Source: Apricaphanius iberus
Lineage: Eukaryota; Chordata; Actinopteri; Cyprinodontiformes; Aphaniidae
Length of the DNA stretch: 64,000 nt
Reading direction: 5' to 3'
NCBI GenBank assembly: GCA_028564705.1
Contig: JAPXFQ010000845.1
Location: forward strand, 124,001 to 188,000
The notes under the pieces are model-generated. The model had not been told where the DNA came from and did no database searches. It was given only the letters and a program-made list of their open reading frames with translations. This document shows, piece by piece, positions 11,977 through 22,905 of this stretch. The position numbers and the translations under genes were made by a program. Numbering within the stretch: the stretch's first letter is position 1; the number at the start of each line of letters is the position of its first letter.

Positions 11977-13030
11977 TGTGTCACTGACTTTAACTTTATT
12001 GATCCCACAAGGGGAAAATTTAGTTGCCATGGACACGCAAGAAGAACACACAGACATAAACAAACACAAACATTCACACTGGACTATACTACTGACCACA
12101 ACCGAGTTTTTACAATGAAAACAAACACCACTGATAATGATCAAATGCTCGTCATACAAAATGTTCATTTTTAAAAGAGAACTGCAGCAGGAATAAAACA
12201 TTTTTGCAGTCGTTCAGTTGAACAGCGAGACATTATCATCCCGAAAGAGCTCCTCAGTTCAATAAAAATAGTGTGTAATAGGTGATCCTCCATAGACAGA
12301 ATAGTCTTTAGCTTACTCCTTATCCTTTTTGCCATGATGGTGTCTACTGAGTCCAAACATTGTCCGACCACAGATCCAGACTTTTTGATAATTTGATCAA
12401 GTCTGTTTTTGTCCTCAGTCGTGAGATTCCCACCCTAACACAGCAACGCGTAGAACAACACACTGGCCACAATCCCTTCATAAAACACGTACAAGAGCCT
12501 TGTATTTATATCAAAAGATCTCAATTTTCTTAGAACAAAACAATATTGACTGAGTCTTTTTCACAGCAGCCTCACTGTTTCTTGTCCAGTTTAGTTTGCT
12601 GTCAGTGTACACCCTTACATATTTATATGACTCAACGATTTCAACTGATTGACCCTTGATGGCGTGAAAGTTCCTTTTTTTTTCTTTCTAAATTACATAA
12701 TTAGCTCTTGTGTTTTACTGACATTAAGTTGTGGAAAGTTATCTTCACACCAACTGACAAAAGATTCTACCTCCTTCCTGTAAACCAGGTAATCAGGCCC
12801 ACTAGTACTGTGTCATCAGAAATTTTTTGCAATTATAATCAGCTGTGTACACCATAAATAAAAAGGGAGATAAAACTGTCCCCTGAGGAGCTCCGTTTTT
12901 TGTTAAAATCACATTGGAGCACTTATCCCCCAAGCTCACAAACTGAGGTCAGTTTAATAAGTAATCTAAAATCCAGGCAATAATAGAATTACTAAAACTA
13001 AGATTAAATAATGTATTTGATAAAATATGT
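11977..13030 (-). pseudogene. Rex-like LINE fragment, 5-prime truncated, nested in Tc1
   Basis: On the minus strand the order is that of a non-LTR reverse transcriptase C-terminal half. Near 12900 it reads GAPQGTVLSPFLFMVYTA. Near 12650-12720 it reads LNVSKTQELIM, then FRKKKRN, then VEIVESYKY and LNWTRN. Near 12370 it reads GRTMFGLSRHH. The 3-prime end near 11980-12010 is 'ggatcaataaagttaaag', the usual fish LINE terminus. Stops and frameshifts are many. The family is probably Rex1/CR1-like, but I cannot fix the clade by eye. Both ends abut Tc1 sequence, so it entered after Tc1. Confidence 0.7.
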
Positions 13031-13612
13031 GCCCTTGATACTTTGGTCACAGCTCTCTGCAGGTCATTCAGTAGGTCCTCCCGTGGGGTTCTGGTCGTTG
13101 TTGCTCACCAGTCTTGTGTTCATAATGACCCCGTGGGGTGAAGCACCAGATTGAGGGAGATTATCAGTGGTTTTGTGTGTCTTCAATTTTTCTGTTAATT
13201 GCTCTCACAGTGGATTTCTTCACACCAAGCTTCTTACCTATAGCAGATTAAGTCATCCCAGCCTGGTGTTGGTCTACAATCTTGTTTCTGGTGTCCTTTG
13301 ACAGCTCTGTCATAGTGTGACTGTTTGAAGGTGTGGACAGGTGCCTTTTATACTGATTCTAAATTCAAACAGCTACAATTAATACAGGGAACAAGTGAAG
13401 GACACTGGAGCCTCTTACAGCAGAAGTTACAGATCTGTGAGAGCCAGAAATCTTGCTTGTTTGTAGGTGACCAAATATTTTTTCCCCTCCACAATTTGAA
13501 AATTAATGTGATTTCTTGGATTGTTTTTCTAATTTAGTCTCTCATAGTTGAGGTACATCCATGATGAAAATTACAGGCCTCTGTCACCATAATAAGTGGG
13601 CTTGCCCCACTG

Positions 13613-13850
13613 TAAATCCACAAGATGTTTAACATTCATTTTAAGATTACTTTTTAAATTCAGTGAGACTTGCACAATAACTCAATTTCTCCATATTAGC
13701 TGTTCTCCTAACACAGTTGTGTGACATATTAGGAGGGCTAAAACCTGAGCAAATGGCTTAATAATCAAGCATAAATTGTAGTGTTTAACCTGAATGTAGA
13801 CAGGGTTCCCCACAGAGTCGTTTTAAATCCATATAGGGTAGCTGTTTACG
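13613..13850. other. Unassigned spacer
   Basis: No recognisable feature lies between the Tc1 end and the next L2 tail. Confidence 0.35.
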
Positions 13851-14016
13851 TCTCAATTCAATTCACTTCTATTTTCTTCATTTATATAGTGCCAATTCAC
13901 AACAATTGTTATCTCAAGGCACTTTACAACAAAAGTCATTTCAATACAATTATACAAACATTCCAATCAGTTAAAAGTTTTCTCTGTAAGGAATCCCAGC
14001 AGATTGGGACGAGTCT
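13851..14016 (-). mobile_element. L2/Maui LINE 3-prime tail
   Basis: Read on the minus strand, it runs from 'cccaatctgctgggattcc' through 'agtgccttgagataac' to 'ggcactatataaatg', ending in a GAATTGAATT tail. It is nearly identical to the + strand copy at 41001-41139. Only the 3-prime terminus is present, as expected of severe 5-prime truncation. Confidence 0.75.
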
Positions 14017-16675
14017 CCAAGGTACTGCTCCCAGACAGCTTTTCTCCTACTCACTGGACAAATAGTGTTTAGTATACTTTTACTTCATGAAGTCTAATCG
14101 GACCTAGAAACTTTTCAGTGGCTACTTAGATGATGATTAAATCTTTGAAGAATAATGTTATCACCTTTCATTAACTTGTTGTGTTCTCGGCTGCCTTGTA
14201 TTTCGTTTTGCCATAACCCCATTTGGTGTAATTCAGTGTTGAACATCAAAACAGAGAGGGGGCTAAACAGAAGTGAAAAAGAAAATTTGCAGAAGAAAAG
14301 AAAACAATTAAACAAAATATATGGTATATTCCATTTAAAAATTGGAGCTGTTCATAGAAAACCTCATATTAGTCAACCTGTGGGTCATATTTATTTTAAA
14401 GCACAATTACAAACACTAAAATCAAATCATGAACACAAAAGCGGTTGGAAATAGTACAATATGAATATTGTGCTTATTTATTTTGAATTATTTTACATTT
14501 ATAGTCTCTTTTTTGTACTAAAGCTTACAAGCATTTCTTCGAATTGTGATTCAGAAAAAAAGACTGAAGATTGAAGCTTGTTTTTCATGTCGCATGTCGG
14601 TAGAAGCTTCTGAACACCGGAAGGCTGTACAAGCAGAATAACTCAGGTAAGTATTCTGTCCTGCAGTCTTTGTACACGGCTGTAAAAAAGCACAAAGCAC
14701 CACGTAGATGTATGCGGGGAAAAAAGCGACACGCCTCCTGTGTCAACTGAAAGAACCTCTGCAGCCCCCTCCAGAGCACATTGGCAGGGGGCAGAGAATC
14801 CAATAACTTTTCATTTTCCAGTTGAAAAGGTCTTCCTCTGTCCCCTATAATCTCATCTGTGCAATGTTCCCTGCCTTTTTCATCCCATCACACTTCCTTA
14901 TCCTGACACTCACCGGAGAAGAGGATCAGTGGGCTCGTTTGCAAGCTATCCAGGAGAGCAATGTCACATTAAAACACTGCTAAGCTCCAATTACACAGCA
15001 GTACAAAGTCAAACACTAATCTGGAGCCGGGACATTTAGCCAGAGTGATGCAACAAATGAATAAAATGTGATACGAAAGAGCTCAGATTGTTTGAATGAA
15101 TTGAAATGTATCAACATTACTCTTTTCTTCAGTTCTCAGAACATTTCTAGGCTTTTATGTGCTACATCCTTAATCTTTTCACACTTTTCTGTACAACAGT
15201 GTCAAATTTAAACTGAAACTAAAAGTGTTTTAATGCTAAATGTGTTTTGTGAAGCATAACAAGAGTGAAAACATGCACGAATTTAAAATTAAACTGAATT
15301 GAGAATATTTTCTTTTCATGACAGAAAAAAGGGGCCATGGTAAAATGCTTTTATTTTCTTTACAAAAGGGAAGGATTCAATGTTGAGTACCTGTAAGAAA
15401 TCTGTCGGGTCTCTGTGTTTGCAGGGGTTGACTGACATCACAAAACAGAACTGCAGGAGGTTGGTCTCTTGAACATTTTGCTTCAATCACAGTTTGACTC
15501 CACTTAAGACTTTCTAGGAAAATCCTGTTTCTCAACACCTCATGCTTGTTGGTTATTTCTGCAGAGAGGAAATAAATGAATTAATTTTGTTTTTGTAGAA
15601 GTAGATCAAGCTTCCTGTTTCCTCACCTGCAGCCCCTCCGCTAACCAACTTTACTGCAAGGTTATGTTGTTTATACATACTGAATATACACAATAATGTA
15701 TCAAAAACTTATTTTCATTATTGTTATTTAGCCTCCAGTTTACAGCTAATTTCAATACCAATGACCTCAGAAATAAAACCTTACATGATTTTTCCTTTTC
15801 ATGGTTATCTGGGCATTATATTGAAATGCTGACAAACAGCTTTACATGGGTTTATAAGAGGGTAAATCCCAGGAACATACAGTAAAGTTGTAAATTAACT
15901 GTTTCATCAAATAAAAGTCATTCTGAATGCTAGATATCAAAAAGAAAATCTTAAAACTTAAAAGAGGTGAATAAAAAAAGAATGAGACTAAATTGCTAGC
16001 GAGGTTAAGAACAAGACTGATGTTACTTTGCAGAAAAACAGTGTGCAACTTTCTATAGACTGAATGTCAGTCAGAGACATAAGAAATGGGTGATGATAAT
16101 TAATTAGAACCAGGTGGGAGGGTTCTATGGGCCAGGAGCATGTAGAGCAATAAAACAGTCACAGTTTTGGGTTTTTGGCCTTGTTCTCACCTGTCATTGG
16201 CTCTGATGGATTTTTTTGTGGCTACTCATGCTTTGCCTCTTTCATGCACTCTTAAGCCGTTTTCAAATAGATGTTCTGGAAAATTTGCGGACAATTTCAT
16301 CTGGTCTTTAACCAGAGTTGTCTTTTCAAATAGACCATTTTTAACCAGAACATTGCCCTTCAGCTTCTTTCAGACAGCAAGAAATGTTCCAGTGAATCCT
16401 CTTTGATATGACGTAAACATGTCATTTCCCCCAACGAAGTACTTTTTGCAAGACGGCTGACGAAACAGTCGAACTCCTCTCAGTGCTCGTCTTTGTGTTC
16501 AGTTATGTACAAATAAACTTAAAAGACAAACCTTAACGGAAAATAGAAGCACATAAGAAGGAGTGTGAAGCAACCTTTGAGCTGTCCCTCGCTATAATGT
16601 GGTTCACTCTCGCTGTTTCAAAGATTTTTTAAATACAATTTTGAATGCTTTCTTTACAGCATATTAAAGTGCATT
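14017..16675. other. Unassigned non-coding DNA
   Basis: No repeat ends or exon-like frames are recognised. Open frames in this span are under 100 codons and lack domains. A stretch at 16255-16400 contains repeated 'tttcaaatag' and 'accaga' words in both orientations and may be a decayed MITE, but I cannot define ends. Confidence 0.3.
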
Positions 16676-18130
16676 GGGCCTGATTTATCAATGGTTTGCG
16701 CTTGTTAAAATCAGCGCTATTTTAGCACCTATTTTTAGCCCTTCTGAAAGGCATGTCTTAACTTTGCACCAGCACATACAACATCTGTTTATTATTCATA
16801 AACGAAAAAAGGTTATTCACACACATTCTAACCGCATTCACACACATTCTAACCTAATGTTAATTAATACTCTAATTGCCATAAACCCAACAGTTATGTA
16901 AATATGTAACTTCCCCCCCACAGATGCATCATAACTCATTTCTCTCTCAGCACGTCTCCACCTGGTGAAGAAGCGCTGAGCACGCAGTAAGTTATGATCC
17001 TCACGGATCCTCGTTAGTTTCCTTCGTAGTGGTTAATGTTCATGGGTTCCAATTAATAAAATGGAGTAATCATGTACAATACCACACTGAAAAAATGGCT
17101 ATATGTATGGCATTTAAAGCAACACTATGTAGTTTTTCAACTAAAATAATATATTCCCAATACCCTTGTGATGATACATCGACTTACAATAGGTTGAATG
17201 ACACGTATGCCATAGCCTGTCTGTATCGCTTTCACTGGCACTATGTAACTTCGGGTGCGGATAGCTACCTGTGCACAAAAAGAACTACAGAACTCAACTG
17301 CTGCTTTATGGCATAGCTCACTTATGCAACCCACGTGAGCCCAACAAGCATTTGTTTGCCGGCTGCTACCGCGCGTGAGTGAGCAAGTTGTAATGTCCGA
17401 AGTAGCAAGCAAACCGAAGAACGCGAAGTCGGAGGAGACTCTGAAACGAAAAAGAGAGACTGACAAACTAAAGGGCCGGACGAGAATCAATATTGGTTGA
17501 GCGTTTAATCGCGGGCGTGAGCTAAAGGAGGATGAGGGATGCTCGACCGATGCAGACTTGGTCGTTTTCTCTTGGACGAGTAAGTATTATATATACGCCG
17601 CCATATATATGACATGCTGACATATACAACAATATACCTGGGATGAAGACATTTGACAAGCAACTAAGGATTCCCAAGACGTGAAAATCTGCAACGTTCG
17701 AGGGTATCGGTTGTCAATGCACGTGAATCCCCTGGTGTAACCATAACAGATTTTACGACAGTAGAAGACAACACCTTTTTCCCAACTGTAGGGGGACCCC
17801 GAGAGCAAGAGTTACATGGTAGTGCTTTAATAACAAAATTCATACATTTCAGATGACATATTTTCAAGATTAATTTCTGTTTTCTACTGACACTTGACAT
17901 TCAATACGGTACGTTTCAACATTATTGGAATATGGACATTTTAGCAAGCTTGTTCTGGACATGCTGCAGCTTTAATAAATCTGACTCTGGATTGCGATGG
18001 AGCAGAGAGCAGAGCATCAGCACACGCATTAAGTTTCTCACTGACAGACACATTATGAATCCATACATATTATACACATACACTTTGGCCGCAAACTCCT
18101 TGTTTGAATACTGCTTGCCAAATACTTGCC
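16676..18130 (-). mobile_element. GGGCCTGATTTATCAA element, diverged copy 1, split by a TTAA element
   Basis: It begins GGGCCTGATTTATCAA, the same terminus as the element at 21647. Its interior is the inverse of that copy: 16922-17085 pairs with 22098-22264 (shared words include 'cgtctccacctggtgaag' and 'ccaattaataaaatg'). 17955-18120 pairs with about 21790-22060 (shared 'catgctgcag', 'gcagagagcag', 'gcaaactcct'). The interruption is the TTAA element at 17118-17826. The far terminus is lost near a TA microsatellite. No transposase frame remains. Confidence 0.7.
17118..17826. mobile_element. Kolobok/T2-like TTAA MITE, nested
   Basis: TTAA at 17114-17117 and 17827-17830 flanks it. The left end TTAAAGCAACACTATGTAG matches the inverse of the right end, TTAAAGCACTACCATGTAA. 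A TTAA duplication with a TTAAAG start fits the T2/Kolobok group; piggyBac also uses TTAA but usually starts CCC. The 709 bp carry no transposase. The flanks belong to the older GGGCC-terminus element. Confidence 0.7.
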
Positions 18131-18154
18131 AAACTGATCATGTCATATCATAAG

Positions 18155-18179
18155 AATATATATATATATATATATATAT
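18155..18179. repeat. TA microsatellite
   Basis: About twelve TA units follow the remnant of the GGGCC-terminus element. Confidence 0.9.
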
Positions 18180-18910
18180 TTAATGATATGTATCTTCTTC
18201 AGGATTATTTATAACCCCACAATAAACGAGGGACGAGAAATGTGTATGTCATCAATGTGTATGCTCACTGCTTTCCCTGTCCCCTCATCCCACATCCCTC
18301 CAGCTTTTCTGGGACATTAATTGATAATCTGAAAGCAAACACCCTACCACGAAAAAGTCCACTCTGGTCTTCAGGTCTTCAGCCACAAAATTAAACGTAA
18401 AGGTTATCCGGATAAAGTCCAGAAGGTGCTTTCAGACTCAAAAGTGAAACAGACAAAGTCTGGAAAATTACAGTTTTTAATGTCCTGTCTGTTTTTTGAC
18501 TGTTTGAATTTAATTATTTTCACCTTAGGTCTGCCGCTAGCCTTTGCACTTTGGGTCCTCCTCAAAATCAGGAAGTCATGACAAAAATAAGACAAATCCA
18601 TAGATTTTAAAAATAAAATACTTGAATAATATTCTGTTGGAAACTTGATTTATTAATAATTTTAAAGTCATTTTTGTCTTTCGTCAAAAAGAAATCTCTC
18701 CTATGAAAGACTATTAAAGATAACTTGATCTGAAATAGAGTACAGGAACATTTGTCACAATTGGGTAATGGCTAGAAGTACTTGTGATAGTTGAAAGCAG
18801 AAAAGACTGCAGCAATAATTGGGGTATCAGTCCCAAGCAATAGAAACAGAAATAATGAACATGTGAAGGTTGAGACATTCATCAATTCATCTATTCATTA
18901 CTGTATCTCT
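18180..18910. other. Unassigned non-coding DNA
   Basis: No repeat ends or exon-like frames are recognised. Confidence 0.35.
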
Positions 18911-18982
18911 ACATCTTATCGTCTAAGGGCCGCAGGGGGCTGGAGCCTATCTCCATCGTTCAACAGGACAGAGACAGGGTAA
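18911..18982. repeat. Left half of an interspersed repeat split by the L2 LINE
   Basis: The text 'gggggctggagcctatctcc' to 'gacaggg' is the first half of a common fish repeat. Its second half, 'gggtacaccctggacaggtc', resumes at 21195. The halves share GGGTA, which is therefore the likely target duplication of the LINE between them. Confidence 0.65.
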
Positions 18983-21194
18983 TAATAATAATAATAATAA
19001 TACATTTATTTTATATAGCGCCTTTCAAAACACCCAAGGACACTGCACAAATGAACAATTTAAAACATTGTCAACAATAATAATAGTAATAATAAAAATA
19101 AAGTAATAAAAGATAATAATCAAACAAAGCAGAACAACATTGATAAGGTGAGAGTGACTAGATGTCATAGGACCGTCTGAACAGGAGAGTTTTCAGTGTG
19201 GATTTAAAAAGTGGAAGAGAGTCGATGGTACGGAGATCAGGGGGGAGAGAGTTCCAGAGGCGGGGGGCGGAGCGGCAGAATGCTCGATGCCCCATAGTGA
19301 CAAGGCGGGCAGGGGGGACAGAAAGATGGAGGGAAGAGGAGGAGCGGAGTGAGCGAACAGGAGTGGCGATGTGCAGGAGATCAGATATGTATGGGGGGGC
19401 CAGATTGTGAAGTGCTTTGAACGTGATGAGGAGTATTTTGAAGTTAATTCTTTGTTTAACTGGAAGCCAAGGGAGTTGTTGTAGAATGGGGGTGATGTGG
19501 TGAGAGGAGGGGATCTGGGTGATGATGCGTGCTGCAGAGTTTTGGAGGAGTTGGAGTTTCTGGAGGGATTTGTTGGGAAGGCCAAAAAGTAGGGAGTTAC
19601 AGTAGTCAATGCGGGAGGTAACAAGGCTGTGGACCAGGATGGCGGTGGTGTGGGGGGTGAGAGACGGGCGAAGACGAGAGATGTTGCGCAGATTAAAGAA
19701 TGCAGACCGGGTGATGCTATTTATGTGGGAGTGAAAAGAGAGTGTGCTATCGAGGACAACACCCAGACTCTTAACCTGGGGGGAGGGAAGGACAGGCGAG
19801 TTGTTGATGGAAATGGAAAAACTGTCAGATTTGGAGAGAGTGTGGGGCGTGCCGACCAGGAGGACTTCTGTTTTGGAACTGTTCAATTTGAGGAAGTTGG
19901 AAGAAAACCAAGAATGAATTTCTTGGAGACAGAGGGTAAGGGAGGTTGGGGGGAGTGAAGAAGACGGTTGGGTAGAAAGGTAGAGCTGGGTGTCGTCCGC
20001 GTAGCAGTGAAAGTGGATGTTGTGTTTGCGAAAGATGTAACCAATTGGAAGAATGTATATAATGAAAAGGAGGGGCCCCAGGACAGAGCCCTGGGGCACA
20101 CCAGCAGAAACGGGGAAAGAATTAGATTTAAAAGATTTAAGTTGAACGGATTGTGTGCGGCCAGATAGATATGAGTTGAACCAAGCGAGGGGGGTGTGAG
20201 TGATGCCAATAGATGAAAGTCTGTTGAGGAGGGTGTGGTGGGAAATAGTGTCGAATGCTGCTGTGAGGTCAAGAAGGACGAGAATGGACAGTAAACCAGA
20301 ATCTGAAGCTATGAGGAGGTCGTTGGAGATTTTGAGCAGTGCTGTTTCAGTGCTGTGGAGGGGACGGAACCCGGATTGAAACTGCTCATAGATGTTGTTT
20401 GTGATGAGATGCTCATGGAGTTGAGAGGCAACAGACTTTTCGAGAACTTTGGAAATAAAAGGTAAATTTGAGATGGGGCGTAGGTTGCTGAAATCGTTGG
20501 GGTCAAAGCCAGATTTTTTTAGGACGGGTGTGACAGAAGCGGTTTTGAGTGCAGGAGGGACAGTTCCAGAAATTAGAGAAGAATGAATGATGTTGGTGAT
20601 GATTGGAGCGAGGGAAGAGAGGCAGGTTTTGACTAGAGCTGTAGGGAGTGGATCAAATCGACAGGTGGATGATTTGGATTTTTGGACAAGTTTGGAAATG
20701 GCTTGGACGGAGGGGAGGATAAAGTTTGAGAATGTAGTAGTGGGGGGTGGTAAGGAAACAGTTGAGTCCATACCAGAGAGAGAAGCTCCCCATGAGGTCA
20801 GGTGTTGATGGATGTCAGTGATTTTGGAAAGAAAAAAGGACATGAGTGAGTTGCAGAAGTCAGTGGAATGCAAGTAGTGGGGAAGAGAATCTGGGGTTTT
20901 TGTAATAGTGGTGAGGAGAGAGAAGAGAGTTTTTGAGTTGTGCCGATTGGAATTAATTAGATCAGAATAGTAAGCAGATTTGGCTGAGGAGAGACTTTCC
21001 TTATACAACATTACATGATTATTATACATTTCTCTATGTACAGTGAGTCCAGTTTTGTTGTATAGCCGTTCCAGTTGTCGTCCTTGGGATTTGAGCTGAC
21101 GGAGGTCAGGGGTGAACCAGGGTGAAGAGCGGGCGAAGGAGACAGATCTGGTTTTCAGTGGAGCATGGGTATTCAGAGTGTACCCATTCATGGG
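18980..21194 (-). mobile_element. L2-type LINE, 5-prime truncated, with TAA tail
   Basis: The element runs on the minus strand. Its 3-prime tail is the TAA/TTA microsatellite at 18980-19001, preceded by 'aggcgctatataaaataaa', typical of L2 termini. The body holds a long intact reverse transcriptase frame. The endonuclease domain is absent, and the 5-prime boundary falls near 21180-21194. GGGTA occurs at both junctions as a short target duplication. Its coding frame is far less decayed than other LINE copies here, so it is probably the youngest LINE of the window. Confidence 0.8.
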
Positions 21195-21275
21195 TACACC
21201 CTGGACAGGTCGCCAGTAGCTTGAGACATAAGAAGGGCTAAAAGAGAAAACAGAAAGTGGGGCAATGGTGTCCAA
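19158..21275 (-). CDS. L2-clade non-LTR reverse transcriptase (ORF2, N-terminally truncated)
   Basis: This 705-codon frame encodes the enzyme that copies LINE RNA into DNA at a nicked target. Recognisable motifs, numbered in the frame: the linker before the RT domain at about 40-160 ([19 protein letters not shown]); the RT start at about 205-215 ([12 protein letters not shown]); [17 protein letters not shown] at 264-280; DLTAAFDT at 336-343 with the first catalytic Asp; [13 protein letters not shown] at 392-404; and [10 protein letters not shown] at 425-434 with the catalytic Asp pair. After it come the thumb and C-terminal landmarks [38 protein letters not shown] and [11 protein letters not shown]. 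The endonuclease is missing, so it cannot act alone. The first 32 or so residues come from flanking repeat DNA, so the methionine is not a genuine start. No frameshift or stop is seen over about 670 codons. Expression is not indicated. Confidence 0.88.
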   Translation of the reverse strand: MDTIAPLSVFSFSPSYVSSYWRPVQGVPMNGYTLNTHAPLKTRSVSFARSSPWFTPDLRQLKSQGRQLERLYNKTGLTVHREMYNNHVMLYKESLSSAKSAYYSDLINSNRHNSKTLFSLLTTITKTPDSLPHYLHSTDFCNSLMSFFLSKITDIHQHLTSWGASLSGMDSTVSLPPPTTTFSNFILPSVQAISKLVQKSKSSTCRFDPLPTALVKTCLSSLAPIITNIIHSSLISGTVPPALKTASVTPVLKKSGFDPNDFSNLRPISNLPFISKVLEKSVASQLHEHLITNNIYEQFQSGFRPLHSTETALLKISNDLLIASDSGLLSILVLLDLTAAFDTISHHTLLNRLSSIGITHTPLAWFNSYLSGRTQSVQLKSFKSNSFPVSAGVPQGSVLGPLLFIIYILPIGYIFRKHNIHFHCYADDTQLYLSTQPSSSLPPTSLTLCLQEIHSWFSSNFLKLNSSKTEVLLVGTPHTLSKSDSFSISINNSPVLPSPQVKSLGVVLDSTLSFHSHINSITRSAFFNLRNISRLRPSLTPHTTAILVHSLVTSRIDYCNSLLFGLPNKSLQKLQLLQNSAARIITQIPSSHHITPILQQLPWLPVKQRINFKILLITFKALHNLAPPYISDLLHIATPVRSLRSSSSLHLSVPPARLVTMGHRAFCRSAPRLWNSLPPDLRTIDSLPLFKSTLKTLLFRRSYDI
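21195..21236. repeat. Right half of the repeat split by the L2 LINE
   Basis: 'gggtacaccctggacaggtc' followed by 'gccagt' continues the repeat whose left half ends at 18982. Related copies lie at 37284 and 55672. Confidence 0.6.
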
Positions 21276-21375
21276 CCCTGGTCCTCAAGATCTATTATAT
21301 GGTCCTGGGGGTTTAGGATGCATCCCTGGTCCAACACAGCTGAATCTAATGAATTGCTTCTTACCAGGTGTGGTG
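21266..21375. mobile_element. Half of a palindromic MITE (CCTGGTCCT family)
   Basis: 'gtgtccaaccctggtcctca' followed by 'ggatgcatccctggtccaac' and 'acagctgaatct' is one arm of a widespread fish palindromic element. A near-complete copy is at 37045-37236. The second arm is absent here. Confidence 0.6.
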
Positions 21376-21402
21376 GAAAATTTTATTTTCCACCACACCT
21401 GG
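21364..21402. repeat. Perfect 17-bp hairpin
   Basis: CCAGGTGTGGTGGAAAA at 21364-21380 is followed by a 5-base loop and its exact inverse at 21386-21402. It may be a template-switch scar at the broken end of the neighbouring palindromic MITE. Confidence 0.8.
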
Positions 21403-21646
21403 TGGAAACCACAATTTTAAGCCAGCAACCTTGCTAGTTGGCCGCAAGGTGCAAAAGAACAATTTAGGTTTGAACTGATGCCCCTCCAACCACCCCTCTC
21501 CCCTGAGCCTTGATCTAGGTGTGACCAGACTGGGTAGAGTTGAGTCTTTGTTATTAAAAGTATTGCGAGTTGACCATTCTGTATAAAACGTTATTGTATT
21601 TGTAAGACTGATTTGGCGGACACAGCTCCAGAACCCAATGAGTTAT

Positions 21647-22664
21647 GGGCCTGATTTATCAAGATTCCTATAATGACTGCAAAATTGTGTGCAGCGCTAA
21701 AAAAATGCACAAGTAAGTTGTCCTTAATTTGCGATTGATTTACTAAGAACAGGCGCAAGCAGCAGTATTCAGCAGTTTTCGAATTAGGAGTTTGCAGCCG
21801 CTAATGTGAGCTGCACCACGGCTAAATAGAGGAGGAATAATGTGCATGGATCCATAATGCGTGTTTGGCACAGAAAAAGGAAGGAGGAGCGACATGTGTA
21901 TCAGTTCTTTGGCTGTGACAGAATTAATGACTATTAGGCTAAAATGCTGTAAATTCTGTTTTTCATTTGTCAGTAATACATTTAATTCATGTGGTGTACA
22001 TGTGCTGCTCTCTGCTGCATGCACACATCATATTGCAGGGTCAGACGGATTAAAACTGCAGCATGTTTAAATTTAGTTTTTATAATGTCTTATATAATGC
22101 TAGTTATCATCGTGGTATTGTATATAATTACTACATTTTATTAATTGGACTCCAGGAAGGTTAACCACTACATGAGAAACTAATGAGGATCCACTAGGAT
22201 CATATTCGCTCAGCGCGTCTTCACCAGGTGGAGACGTGATGAGGGCGCAGTGAGTTATGATGCGTATTTGGGGCCAGGACAGGTAAATATTTATGTCACG
22301 TGAAGGAAATTTTTGGTTCGTCAATAATAAACTCATGTTGAATGTGGTAGCGCAAAATTAAAACGTGCTTTTCAGAAGTGCTAAAAAAGGATGCTAAAAT
22401 AGTCTGCGCAAACATTCGTATGCTTAGTAAATCACACTGCGCCTGGAACGCCTACTTCTTTGCCTATTCTCCTCCCAATATTTCGCGTCTTCTTACAGAA
22501 ACGCCCAGATTGCATATTCATCAAAGGCAAAAGCACTTAATGGATAGCGTGCATCTTGGTTTAACAGGCGTAATGTGTTCTGCAATGTGTTGATAGATCA
22601 GCCTGAGCCTGTTTTTGCGATGCTGTGCGGTTTGCACAGATTTTACCGTTGACAAATCAGGCCC
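21647..22664. mobile_element. GGGCCTGATTTATCAA element, copy 2, complete
   Basis: The left end GGGCCTGATTTATCAA pairs with the inverse of the right end, GGGCCTGATTTGTCAA. The length is 1018 bp. I could not define a target duplication. It has no transposase frame; small frames inside (for example 21743-22024) are chance. It has many 'gcgc' words near both ends ('gtgcagcgctaa', 'actgcgcctggaac'). Its superfamily is uncertain. Confidence 0.7.
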
Positions 22665-22825
22665 AATCTGTCTCTCCTTGCTGCAGAAGGTTGATAAACC
22701 CAGGGTTCAGAAGAAACTGTCTCAACCGTCTTTGCTAAAGCTTCCTGTTCTTACACCTGACATTTAATCAGGCTCTTTGTCAAACATGGTGGCATGCTGA
22801 GGAGGTAATTCATTCCCTTGTTTTA

Positions 22826-22905
22826 ACTGTTTAGGAGAAGGAATGCATCTAAAACCTGCAGGAGAGGAGTTTTTGAGGACCAGGATTGGAGACTCCTCTT
22901 ACAGA
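22826..22905. mobile_element. Half of a palindromic MITE (CCTGGTCCT family)
   Basis: 'gaatgcatctaaaacctgca' then 'gaggaccaggattggagact' matches the right arm of the copy at 37045-37236. Confidence 0.55.

Larger units (their letters stand above)
11162..13612 (-). mobile_element. Tc1-like transposon carrying two nested insertions
   Basis: The termini follow the fish Tc1 pattern with long inverted repeats. Left: CACTTTGGGGTAAAAC, then 'gtattcagtcagccaccaat'. Right, inverted: 'gaggcctgtaattttcatc' and an end in TTGCCCCACTG followed by TA. On the minus strand near 13200-13310 a frame reads ELSKDTRNKIVDQHQAGM, then SAIGKKLGVKKSTVRAI, the N-terminal helix-turn-helix of a Tc1 transposase. It contains a stop, and most of the catalytic domain is deleted (11908 joins directly to a mid-transposase segment). 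A MITE at 11290-11813 splits the left terminal repeat, and a LINE at about 11977-13030 splits the remaining body. Without them it would be about 870 bp. Confidence 0.8.

Noticed and set aside
11838..12201. 116- and 79-codon minus-strand frames as genes
   Set aside because: They run through the junction of the Tc1 remnant and the nested LINE tail.
19193..20272. Overlapping frames inside the L2 reverse transcriptase, both strands
   Set aside because: They are shadows of the long minus-strand frame with motifs at the correct positions.
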